A stretch of DNA of 64,000 nucleotides from Elusimicrobiota bacterium (GTDB lineage Bacteria > Elusimicrobiota > Elusimicrobia > UBA1565 > UBA9628): contig JAPLKL010000006.1 in the NCBI GenBank assembly GCA_026388095.1, forward strand, positions 62,001-126,000. Direction: 5' to 3'. The notes beneath the pieces are model-generated. The model ran no database searches and was not told the origin of the DNA. It saw only the letters and a program-made list of their open reading frames with translations. Within the stretch, counting starts at the first letter, position 1; the number at the start of each line of letters is the position of its first letter. A program made the translations under genes and the position numbers. Positions 57,738-64,000 of the stretch are shown piece by piece.

Positions 57738-58370
57738 ATGATGCTCCCCGCCCTCTGCCTCTTGGCCTCTCTCGCCAACGCCCAAAGCCTCGAAACCCTC
57801 TCCGCAGGCACGGCCGCCGGCTTCGCAAACCCCGCAGTCCAGGCCTTCAAGTTCGTCCCGGCCGCGACTGTCGCCGCCAAGGCAACGTCCCTGCCCCGCG
57901 TCGGCACGATCAAAGGCGGCATGAACCTCTCGCCCGTTGACGTCACCTTCGACCGCCGCGCCGGCCGCATCACCGGCGGCATGAACCTCAGCCCCCTCGA
58001 CGTCACCGTGGACTATGACGGCGGCAAGATCACCGGCGGGGCCAACCTCAGCCCCGTAGAGCTCACCTTCACCTGGAGCCCCGAGAAAGCGTCCGTCGAA
58101 GGCGGAGCCAACCACAGCCCGGTCAAGTACGAGGTCGAATGGTCCAAAGGCGTTCTGGAAGGTTACTCCAACCACTCCCCCGTGCGCGTCGAGTTCGACA
58201 TGGAGAAAGGCACCCTCACGGGCTACGCCAACCATTCTCCCATCGAGCTGAATTTCGACAAGGTCTCCGGACGCCTCAGCGGAGGCATGAACCATTCCCC
58301 GGTCGACATCACCTTGGTCAACCTCGACCTCTACGACTTCCTGACCTACTTCTTCCTGTTCCTGAAGTGA
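57738..58370 (+). CDS. Secreted protein of seven GG-x-N-[LH]-SP repeats, family not recognised
   Basis: 210 residues. Signal peptide (MMLPALCLLASLANA), ~45-residue linker, then seven repeats starting at nucleotides 57915, 57975, 58035, 58101, 58161, 58221 and 58281: six units of 20 residues and one of 22. Each reads [GS/E]-G-[GY]-x-[N]-[LH]-S-P-[VLI]-x-[VLFY]-x-[FVL], then a charged turn and a hydrophobic residue. Repeats 1-3 use NLSP, 4-7 use NHSP. A regular 20-residue pitch with alternating hydrophobics suggests a beta-solenoid or stacked beta-hairpins. A hydrophobic C-terminus (DLYDFLTYFFLFLK) could be a membrane anchor. SD AGGAGG. GTGA overlap with the next gene. Confidence 0.8.
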   Translation: MMLPALCLLASLANAQSLETLSAGTAAGFANPAVQAFKFVPAATVAAKATSLPRVGTIKGGMNLSPVDVTFDRRAGRITGGMNLSPLDVTVDYDGGKITGGANLSPVELTFTWSPEKASVEGGANHSPVKYEVEWSKGVLEGYSNHSPVRVEFDMEKGTLTGYANHSPIELNFDKVSGRLSGGMNHSPVDITLVNLDLYDFLTYFFLFLK

Positions 58371-59080
58371 CAGCCGACATCGTCCGACGCGCAGCCGGAC
58401 TCCTGGCCATAGGCGCATTGGCCATGAGCTTCGGCGCCTGCGAGGAGTCCGGTTGCGGCGAGCCGCCCAAGCCGGAGAAAAGCTCGACCAGCGTCAGCGG
58501 CGCCAGCGGCGCATCCTCAGGCGGCGGCGGCGGCGGAGCCGTCGCCGTGGGAGAAAGAGCCCAGCAGGTCATCAACGGGCCCCTGCGCAAGGAGAAGGAT
58601 TCGGCGATCCCCCGGGCGCAAACGGCCCGCCCAGAAGCCAATACCGCCGTGTCCACCGCCGCGGTCTTCTCCGTGGTGAACAAAGCCGCTTACGAGCGCA
58701 CCGTGGTCAAGGCCCCGGGGAAAGTGCTCGTGGTCAGCTACACTCCCACCTGCAAAGGCTGGAAAGACGTGCAGGCCGCGCTGCAGGGCCTCTCCGAGGA
58801 CCTGGCCGGCAAGGTGGCCGTCTATCGCCTCGACGTCTCCGACCCGGACCAGGCCACGGTCCTGCCTTCGGGCATGACCCGCCTGCCCGTGCCGGGTTTC
58901 GCCTATTACGAGAGCGGCGTGTCCTTGAGCCAGCGCCAGGGACTCCCCTTCGATCGCCGGATCGGGAAGGGGGGAGAACCCATCGAGGACGCCCAGCAGT
59001 ACCAGGACCGCCTGCGGCGCTGGCTGCGCGAGGCCGTGGCCGCCAAGAGCTTCAGCCTGCCCGCGCCCAAGAGCCTGTGA
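58367..59080 (+). CDS. Thioredoxin-like lipoprotein with a single active-site Cys
   Basis: 237 residues. Signal with Cys near residue 26 (IGALAMSFGACEES), then a Ser/Gly-rich linker (SSTSVSGASGASSGGGGGG), then a C-terminal thioredoxin-like fold: APGKVLVVSYTPTCKGWKDVQAAL, VAVYRLDVSDPDQA, LPVPGFAYYESG. Thioredoxins have WCGPC; here the motif is TPTCKGW, with one Cys only and no Trp before it, so disulfide reduction by the usual mechanism is unlikely. GTG start overlaps the repeat-protein stop, so the two exported proteins are coupled. Confidence 0.65.
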   Translation: MTADIVRRAAGLLAIGALAMSFGACEESGCGEPPKPEKSSTSVSGASGASSGGGGGGAVAVGERAQQVINGPLRKEKDSAIPRAQTARPEANTAVSTAAVFSVVNKAAYERTVVKAPGKVLVVSYTPTCKGWKDVQAALQGLSEDLAGKVAVYRLDVSDPDQATVLPSGMTRLPVPGFAYYESGVSLSQRQGLPFDRRIGKGGEPIEDAQQYQDRLRRWLREAVAAKSFSLPAPKSL

Positions 59081-59087
59081 GGACCAC

Positions 59088-59348
59088 ATGAAGATCATCG
59101 TGCGCAAACCCACTGAAGCTGAGCGCAAGACCGCCTCGGCCTGGCCCATCTGGACCAAGGAAGAGTCGACCTTCCCCTGGCATTACGACGACCAGGAGAC
59201 CTGCCTCATCCTCGGAGGCGAGGTCACGGTCAAAGCCGGCAGCGAAGAAGTCTCTTTCGGCGCCGGCGACTGGGTCGTCTTCCCCAAAGACCTCGACTGC
59301 GCCTGGACCATCCGGAAAGCGGTGCGCAAGCACTACAAGTTCGGGTAG
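59088..59348 (+). CDS. Small cupin-domain protein (DUF861/EutQ-like)
   Basis: 86 residues, a single cupin barrel. Visible: SAWPIWTKEESTFPWHYDDQETCLILGGEVTVKAG and FGAGDWVVFPKDLDCAWTI. The spacing matches small DUF861 cupins, which include ureidoglycine-type and other metal-binding proteins. The first cupin motif keeps H and E (WHYDDQE), enough for a metal site. No signal peptide. GAGG lies 7 nt before the ATG; 7 bp after the thioredoxin-like gene. Role unknown. Confidence 0.8.
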   Translation: MKIIVRKPTEAERKTASAWPIWTKEESTFPWHYDDQETCLILGGEVTVKAGSEEVSFGAGDWVVFPKDLDCAWTIRKAVRKHYKFG

Positions 59349-59361
59349 GCCTGCCCTTTTG

Positions 59362-59397
59362 TGCTATACTCCTCCTAGGCCTAAAGGCCTAGGAGGA
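59362..59397 (+). promoter_or_regulatory. Extended -10 followed by a 12-bp palindrome that covers the ribosome site
   Basis: TGCTATACT (59362-59370) is an extended -10. A perfect 12-bp inverted repeat with a TAAA loop (arms 59370-59381 and 59386-59397) follows at once and includes AGGAGG. If transcription starts near 59377, only the inner 5 bp of the stem (AGGCC/GGCCT) would be in the RNA, so the full palindrome acts at DNA level, as an operator over the start site, more plausibly than as an RNA hairpin. Confidence 0.5.
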
Positions 59398-59402
59398 TGC
59401 TC

Positions 59403-60296
59403 ATGAGATTCGTCCTCGTTCTGCTGGCCGCCGCTTTGCCGGTCCGCTTCGCGGCCGCCCAAGAGACGCTCGGTTCGCAGGGATTCGGATATCTCGGATT
59501 CCAACAGCTCCGCCAGATGCTGCCCGCCGGCGCGCCGTCCGTTCCCGGCCGGGCCGTGGGCCTCACCCTCACCGTGCCGGAGAAGGTGACGGACAGCTAC
59601 CTCCTGCCGCGCGCGGGGAAGCAGAGCCTCTACTCGTATCCGAAGAACGCGGCCGAGAACCAGGCCTTCCTGGACAAATGGACCAAGATCCTGGGACGCG
59701 CCGGCTTCACTCCCGGCGCCAACGACTACGAGGAGAACATCATCTCCGTGCTCCCTTACACGGGCAGCGACGGCCTCGTCATCCGCGAGTTCATGGCCGA
59801 GCCCATGCAGTTCAAGCCCAAGGATCCGGCGGACCTGCTGGCCAACATGGAGAAGATCTCCGACGCGGTCAAGGCGGCCGGGCTTCCCATCATCGCCTCG
59901 TTCACCTCGGACTTCGAATTCTACCTGCCCACCTACCATCTCTACTACCTGACCAAAGGCAATGCCAAGGCCAACGAAGAGGTGCAGGTGCGCATCCTCA
60001 AGGCCGAAGGCGTGGACGCCAAGATCCTGGAGAAGGCCGGGATCCAGGTCCTGCAGCAGGCCAAGGACTACTCCAACACCATCGACATCATAACCGTCTA
60101 CATCGGCCGCGAGGTCGGCTTGGTGACCCGCTCCGCGGACAAGCGCGAGGACCTCGACACGCGGATCGCGGACTTCAAGAAGTTCATCGCGGAGCAGGGG
60201 GGCGGCTTCATCGAGGCCGTGGTGCGGGAGCTGCCGCCGGGCTCGTACCGCAACTTCGAGGCGGACCTCTACTTCTTCCAGGCCGGCGACAAGTAG
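59403..60296 (+). CDS. Secreted protein of unknown function
   Basis: 297 residues. Signal peptide (MRFVLVLLAAALPVRFAAAQ). I do not recognise a family. The mature protein is mixed alpha/beta with no Cys, and has LDKWTKILGRAGFTPGANDYEENIISVLPYTG, MQFKPKDPADLLANMEKI, and FTSDFEFYLPTYHLYYLTKG. ATG 59403 has AGGAGG at 6-nt spacing; the ATG at 59397 touches the ribosome site and was rejected. Expression is probably controlled by the palindrome overlapping its promoter. A strong hairpin follows the stop. Confidence 0.75.
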   Translation: MRFVLVLLAAALPVRFAAAQETLGSQGFGYLGFQQLRQMLPAGAPSVPGRAVGLTLTVPEKVTDSYLLPRAGKQSLYSYPKNAAENQAFLDKWTKILGRAGFTPGANDYEENIISVLPYTGSDGLVIREFMAEPMQFKPKDPADLLANMEKISDAVKAAGLPIIASFTSDFEFYLPTYHLYYLTKGNAKANEEVQVRILKAEGVDAKILEKAGIQVLQQAKDYSNTIDIITVYIGREVGLVTRSADKREDLDTRIADFKKFIAEQGGGFIEAVVRELPPGSYRNFEADLYFFQAGDK

Positions 60297-60315
60297 TCAG
60301 GCTAGTCCAGGCCCC

Positions 60316-60344
60316 AGCCCCGCTGCCCCATGGGCAGCGGGGCT
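60316..60344. terminator. Convergent hairpin terminator
   Basis: A perfect 13-bp inverted repeat (AGCCCCGCTGCCC / GGGCAGCGGGGCT) with a CAT loop lies between the convergent secreted-protein gene and the hybrid kinase gene. The plus side is followed by CGCTCTTTC; no T-run on the minus side. Confidence 0.65.
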
Positions 60345-60351
60345 CGCTCTT

Positions 60352-62352
60352 TCACGGGGCCTTGGACTTGCCGGCCAAGGTGCGCGCCACGGCCACCAGC
60401 TCCTCCGGGTCCACGGGCTTGGGCAGGTAGATCTGGAACCCGGCGCGCAGGGCCTCGGCCCGGTTCTGCGCGGTCGCGTACGCGGTGAGCGCCGCGGCCG
60501 GGACTTGCCCTCCCTCTTGGGGCCGCAGGGCGCGGATGCGGCGCATCAGGGAATAGCCGTCCTCTTCGGGCATGGCGATGTCGGAGATGACCATGTCCGG
60601 CCGGCTCGCCCTGAAGGCGGAGAAGGCCTCGGCCGCCGACGCGGCGCCCTGAGCCTTGGCGCCGCAGTGCTCCAGGACCGAGGCGATCATGTTGCGGGTG
60701 TCGTCGTCGTCGTCCACGACGAGGATGCGGACTCCGCTCAGGGACCCCGGAGAACGGGAGGAGGCCGCGGCCTTGGAGTCGGCGTCGGTGAGCTCGGGAG
60801 GCGGCCCACCCGGCGGCACCGCGGCGAGCGGCAAAGACACGGATATGCTGGCGCCCCGCCCGGGAACCGGGGGGGCGACCGAGACCGCGCCGCCGTGCAG
60901 ATCGACGAGATGCTTGACGATGGCCAGGCCCAGGCCCAGCCCCCCGTGCACGCGCGTCAGGGAGGCCTCCTGCTGGCCGAACAGCTCGAAGAGCTTCCCG
61001 TAGAATTCGGGGCTGATCCCGGGTCCGGTGTCCTCGACCGAGACCAGGACCCGGCCCTCGGCGCGGCGAGCCAGGACCGTCACCGTGCCTCCCTCCGGGG
61101 TGAACTTCACCGCGTTGGAGACGAGGTTCCAGAAGACCTGGCCCAGGCGCCTGGCGTCGCCCTCCACGAGCAGTCCCGCCGCGGGCTCGCAGACCAGGCG
61201 CAGGGACTTGGCCCGCAGCTCGGCCTGGAAGCCGGCCGCGGTCTCCGCCACCAGCTTGCCCAGGTCCATGGTCTGCTTCTTGAGGCTCAACTGTCGGCGC
61301 ACCATGCTGGAGACGTCGAGGAGCTCGTCGATGATCTGCTTCTCGGTCTGCATGCTGCGGTCGATGACCTCCAGGGCGCGCTTGCTCTCGGGCGGGCTCA
61401 GCTCGCCCGAGCGCAGCAGCCAGTTCCAGCCCATGATGGCGGTTATGGGCGTGCGCAGCTCATGGGACACCAGGGCCAGGAACTCGTCCTTGGCCCGGCT
61501 GGCGGCCTCGGCCTCGGCGCGGGCCTTCTGTTCCGATTCCAGCAGGCGCGCCCGCTCCGCCTCCCCCTTGCGGCGCTCGGAGATGTCGCGGCATAGGGCC
61601 ATGATCTGCGCGACCCCGTTGGCGGTGACCACCGTCGCGTTGATCTCCACGGGGGTTATGCGGCCGCGCTCGTCCGCATAGTCCACCTCGAAATCCAGGA
61701 TCCGGCCCTCCTTGGCGCACTGCGCGACCGCCTGGGTGTTCTTGGCCTTGGCGTGCTCGGCCGTCCACTCCAGGACGCTGCGGCCGCGTATCTCGTCGAG
61801 CGTGCGGCGGCCGGTCATGCGCACGTACTCCGGGTTGGCGCCCAGGACCTTGCCCTCCAGGTCGACGATGACGTAGCCGGTCCCGGTGGTCTCGACCATA
61901 GCGCGGTATTGGTCCGCGCTCTCCTGCAAAGCGGCCTCCGCCAGCCGCTGTTCCGCGCGCAGCCGGGCCTCCTCCAGGGCGCGCCCCACGGCCGGTGCCA
62001 GCCGGGAGAGCCGCGCCTTCAGCACGTAGTCGGTCGCGCCCTGCTTGAGCGTGTCGATGGCCAATTCCTCGCCCATGGTCCCCGAGACGAAGATGAAAGG
62101 CACGTCCGGGCAGCGCTGGCGCGCGATGGCCAGAGCATCCAGGCCGTTCATGGAGGGGAGGTTGTAGTCTATCAGCATGAGGTCCGGCGGGGAGGCCTGC
62201 AGGACTTTGACGAAGGCTTCCCGGTCTTCCACCCGGACCATGGAGAATCTGATCCCGGCTTGGCGCAGCGCCCGGTCCGCCAGTTCGGCGTCCGAGGCGT
62301 CGTCCTCCAGCATCAGGATCCGGAGCTCTTGGTCGCTAGCGTTCTGATTCAA
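60352..62352 (-). CDS. Hybrid histidine kinase: REC-PAS-HisKA-HATPase-REC
   Basis: 666 residues. N-terminal receiver ([17 protein letters not shown], Asp in [10 protein letters not shown]), then PAS ([23 protein letters not shown]), HisKA with [14 protein letters not shown], HATPase with [25 protein letters not shown] and [12 protein letters not shown], then a C-terminal receiver ([14 protein letters not shown], Asp in [14 protein letters not shown]). TTG start at 62352, chosen for GCGGAGG at ~6 nt and its TTGA overlap with the upstream regulator gene. No membrane segment; the N-terminal receiver suggests it is a relay partner of the upstream kinases. The HisKA-HATPase part is a near copy of 63371-64000. 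Confidence 0.9.
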   Translation of the reverse strand: MNQNASDQELRILMLEDDASDAELADRALRQAGIRFSMVRVEDREAFVKVLQASPPDLMLIDYNLPSMNGLDALAIARQRCPDVPFIFVSGTMGEELAIDTLKQGATDYVLKARLSRLAPAVGRALEEARLRAEQRLAEAALQESADQYRAMVETTGTGYVIVDLEGKVLGANPEYVRMTGRRTLDEIRGRSVLEWTAEHAKAKNTQAVAQCAKEGRILDFEVDYADERGRITPVEINATVVTANGVAQIMALCRDISERRKGEAERARLLESEQKARAEAEAASRAKDEFLALVSHELRTPITAIMGWNWLLRSGELSPPESKRALEVIDRSMQTEKQIIDELLDVSSMVRRQLSLKKQTMDLGKLVAETAAGFQAELRAKSLRLVCEPAAGLLVEGDARRLGQVFWNLVSNAVKFTPEGGTVTVLARRAEGRVLVSVEDTGPGISPEFYGKLFELFGQQEASLTRVHGGLGLGLAIVKHLVDLHGGAVSVAPPVPGRGASISVSLPLAAVPPGGPPPELTDADSKAAASSRSPGSLSGVRILVVDDDDDTRNMIASVLEHCGAKAQGAASAAEAFSAFRASRPDMVISDIAMPEEDGYSLMRRIRALRPQEGGQVPAAALTAYATAQNRAEALRAGFQIYLPKPVDPEELVAVARTLAGKSKAP
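60823..61452 (-). repeat. Duplicated HisKA-HATPase segment, copy A
   Basis: At least 630 bp match 63371-64000 at a constant offset of 2548 with no indels. The encoded 204 residues differ at 13 positions by my count. The second copy continues beyond the window edge, so the full length is unknown. The left boundary is sharp, immediately after the SLPLA codons. Confidence 0.9.
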
Positions 62353-62798
62353 GCGTTCCTCCGCGACGGAAGGGATTCGTTGAGGAGCATCCAATAAAGG
62401 CCGAGCCGGCCGACCGCCTCCATGAAGCTCTCGAACTCCACCGGCTTGCGCACGTAGCTGTTGGCCCCAAGCTGGTAGCTGCTGATGATGTCCTGGTCCT
62501 CCTTGGAGGACGTGAGGATGACCACCGGCAGGTTCCGGGTCCGGGCGTCGCCGCGGATCCGCCGCAGCACCTCCAGGCCGTCGAGCCTGGGCAGCTTGAG
62601 GTCCAGCAAGACGACCGCCGGCACGACGCCGGCGTCCCTCCCGGCGTGCCGGCCCGTGGCGAAGAGCCATTCCAGGGCCTCGGCCCCGTCCCTCGCCACG
62701 ACGACCTCGTTGGCGAGGTTGTGTCTCTTGAAGGCGCGCAAAGTCAGGGCCTCGTCGTCCGGATTGTCTTCGACGAGCAGGATCATCTTCGTGTTCAT
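62349..62798 (-). CDS. Single-domain response regulator (Rcp1-like)
   Basis: 149 residues, receiver domain only. [27 protein letters not shown] matches the NPDDE subgroup that pairs with phytochrome-type kinases. Phospho-acceptor in [18 protein letters not shown], Thr/Ser in [10 protein letters not shown], Lys in [15 protein letters not shown] 62798 has GGAGGG at ~6 nt and overlaps the upstream kinase stop (ATGA); the hybrid kinase overlaps its own stop. It is probably the shuttle between the two flanking kinases. Confidence 0.92.
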   Translation of the reverse strand: MNTKMILLVEDNPDDEALTLRAFKRHNLANEVVVARDGAEALEWLFATGRHAGRDAGVVPAVVLLDLKLPRLDGLEVLRRIRGDARTRNLPVVILTSSKEDQDIISSYQLGANSYVRKPVEFESFMEAVGRLGLYWMLLNESLPSRRNA

Positions 62799-64000
62799 GG
62801 GCCCTCCGGGTCCGGGCGCGAGGGCAAAGTGAAGTAGACGGCCGCGCCCTTGCCGACCTCGCCCTCGGCCCACACACGGCCGCCGTGCCGGTGGATGATG
62901 CGCCGCACCGTGGCCAGGCCGATGCCCGAGCCCGGGAACTCGGCGCTGCCGTGCAGGCGCTGGAAGGCGCCGAAGAGCTTGCCCGCCCGGGAGGCGTCGA
63001 AGCCGGCCCCGTTGTCGCGCACGCAGAAGGCCCGCTCGTCCCCGCTCGGGACCACGCCGAACTCGACTTTGGCCTGGGCCGTCTTCGCGGTGAACTTCCA
63101 GGCGTTACCCAGGAGGTTGTCGAGCACGATCCGCAGCAACGCGCCGTCGCCTTCCGCGCGCAGGTCGCCCGCCGCCGTGAACTCGACGTCCCGGCCCGGG
63201 TTCGACCGGCGCAGATCCGTCACCGCGTCCCGGGCCAGGGCCCCGAGGTCCATGGGCTTGCGCTGCAGCTCGGCGCGGCCCGCGCGCGACAGCTTGAGGA
63301 AGCCGTCGATCATCCGGGCCAGCCGCCGGGTTCCTCCGCGCACCCGGGACAAGTAGTCCCGGCCCCGCGGGGCGAGCGGCAAAGACACGCCGATCCTGGC
63401 GCCCCGCCCGGGGACCGGGGGGGCGACCGAGACCGCGCCGCCGTGCAGATCGACGAGATGCTTGACGATGGCCAGGCCCAGGCCCAGCCCCCCGTGCACG
63501 CGCGTCAGGCAGGCCTCCTGTTGGCGGAACAGCTCGAAGAGCTGCCCGTAGAACTCGGGGCCGATCCCGGGTCCGGTGTCCTCGACCGAGACCAGGACCT
63601 GGCCCTCGGCTCGGCGAGCCAGGACCGTCACCGTGCCTCCCTCCGGGGTGAACTTCACCGCGTTGGAGACGAGGTTCCAGAAGACCTGGCGCAGGCGCCT
63701 GGGGTCGCCCTCCATGAGCAGTCCCGCCGCGGGCGCGCAGACCAGGCGCAGGGACTTGGCCCGCAGCTCGGCCTGGAAGCCGGCCGCGGTCTCCGCCACC
63801 AGCTTGCCCAGGTCCAAGGTCTGCTTCTTGAGGCTCAGCTGGCGGCGCACCATGCTGGAGACGTCGAGGAGCTCGTCGATGATCTGCTTCTCGGTCTGCA
63901 TGCTGCGGTCGATGACCTCCAGGGCGCGCTTGCGCTCGGGCGGGCTCAGCTCGCCCGAGCGCAGCAGCCAGTTCCAGCCCATGATGGCGGTTATGGGCGT
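62795..64000 (-). CDS. Chimeric histidine kinase with two ATPase domains (5' end beyond window)
   Basis: 402 codons present. The first ~210 residues are the C-terminal part of HisKA ([16 protein letters not shown]; the phospho-His lies just outside the window) and a HATPase ([28 protein letters not shown]), nearly identical to the hybrid kinase. After SLPLA the sequence switches to [20 protein letters not shown] and [11 protein letters not shown], the second half of a phytochrome-type HisKA helix pair lacking its His, followed by a second HATPase ([32 protein letters not shown]). The junction at 63371 coincides with the duplication boundary, so this is probably a recombination product. An assembly error cannot be excluded. 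Confidence 0.85.
   Translation of the reverse strand, partial: TPITAIMGWNWLLRSGELSPPERKRALEVIDRSMQTEKQIIDELLDVSSMVRRQLSLKKQTLDLGKLVAETAAGFQAELRAKSLRLVCAPAAGLLMEGDPRRLRQVFWNLVSNAVKFTPEGGTVTVLARRAEGQVLVSVEDTGPGIGPEFYGQLFELFRQQEACLTRVHGGLGLGLAIVKHLVDLHGGAVSVAPPVPGRGARIGVSLPLAPRGRDYLSRVRGGTRRLARMIDGFLKLSRAGRAELQRKPMDLGALARDAVTDLRRSNPGRDVEFTAAGDLRAEGDGALLRIVLDNLLGNAWKFTAKTAQAKVEFGVVPSGDERAFCVRDNGAGFDASRAGKLFGAFQRLHGSAEFPGSGIGLATVRRIIHRHGGRVWAEGEVGKGAAVYFTLPSRPDPEGP
63371..64000 (-). repeat. Duplicated HisKA-HATPase segment, copy B (cut by right edge)
   Basis: Partner of 60823-61452, same orientation, ~2.5 kb apart. It starts at the exact chimera junction and is still matching at the last base of the window. 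Confidence 0.9.

Noticed and set aside
59397-59399. ATG immediately after AGGAGG as start of the secreted protein
   Set aside because: No spacing from the ribosome site; ATG 59403 has 6-nt spacing and starts a clean signal peptide.
1-64000. tRNA, rRNA, CRISPR array, insertion sequence, integrase or phage genes
   Set aside because: None was recognised by eye on either strand; a tRNA or ncRNA scan was not possible, so short RNA genes could have been missed.

Overview
The window comes from a GC-rich, Gram-negative-type bacterium. Evidence for an outer membrane: an MsbA-like lipid flippase, a family 9 (heptosyl-type) glycosyltransferase, a Lol-like ABC cassette with an outer-membrane beta-barrel, and an ECF sigma / anti-sigma / RseB-like relay. 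The alanine- and serine-rich secreted-protein leaders and the mix of families suggest Elusimicrobiota to me, but this is an inference from memory, not a search. I saw no tRNA, rRNA, CRISPR array, insertion sequence or phage. Genes are tightly packed, with many 4-11 bp start/stop overlaps and no gene-free stretch over 300 bp.

Layout. 1-499: start of a GH1 beta-glucosidase, cut by the left edge. 537-4368: trxB-lipA-lpdA-lipB-like operon (thiol redox and lipoate). 4401-7927: serC-serA and a DUF1015 gene. 7935-11538: msbA-like flippase, GT9 and a HAD phosphatase. 11463-14071 (minus): FGGY kinase and a RecB-type nuclease. 14112-16881 (minus): ECF sigma, anti-sigma, RseB-like protein and radC. 16991-18195: soluble histidine kinase and a small unknown gene, both behind PhoB-box-like arrays. 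18280-38615: about 20 kb of surface-glycan genes (GT4, three sugar epimerases/dehydratases, a cytidylyltransferase-kinase fusion, two DegT aminotransferases, a split transketolase, two TylF-like and two FkbM methyltransferases, three radical SAM proteins, GT2, a Wzx-like flippase and an RmlC-like epimerase). 38724-44920: M3 peptidase, AI-2E transporter, response regulator, GT39-like membrane protein, flavin reductase. 44917-53480: GH57 protein, then a TPR lipoprotein, LolA-like, permease, ATPase, beta-barrel and CHAD cassette. 53452-56169: metallo-aminopeptidase lipoprotein, a REP-like inverted repeat, long-form ispG. 56397-60296: amidohydrolase and secreted proteins, including one built of seven 20-residue repeats. 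60352-64000: two-component genes with a duplicated segment of at least 630 bp that makes a chimeric kinase.

The clearest unexplained signals are these. (1) Pribnow-type -10 boxes repeatedly sit 6-8 nt before start codons that have no Shine-Dalgarno sequence, which suggests many leaderless mRNAs. (2) Two 11-bp-pitch direct-repeat arrays resemble Pho boxes and end at the same distance from a start codon. (3) A secreted protein is made of GG-x-N-[LH]-SP repeats. (4) A LipB homologue lacks its usual catalytic residues. (5) The glycan cluster holds seven predicted SAM-using enzymes. All functional statements rest on motif recognition by eye; none was checked by database search.
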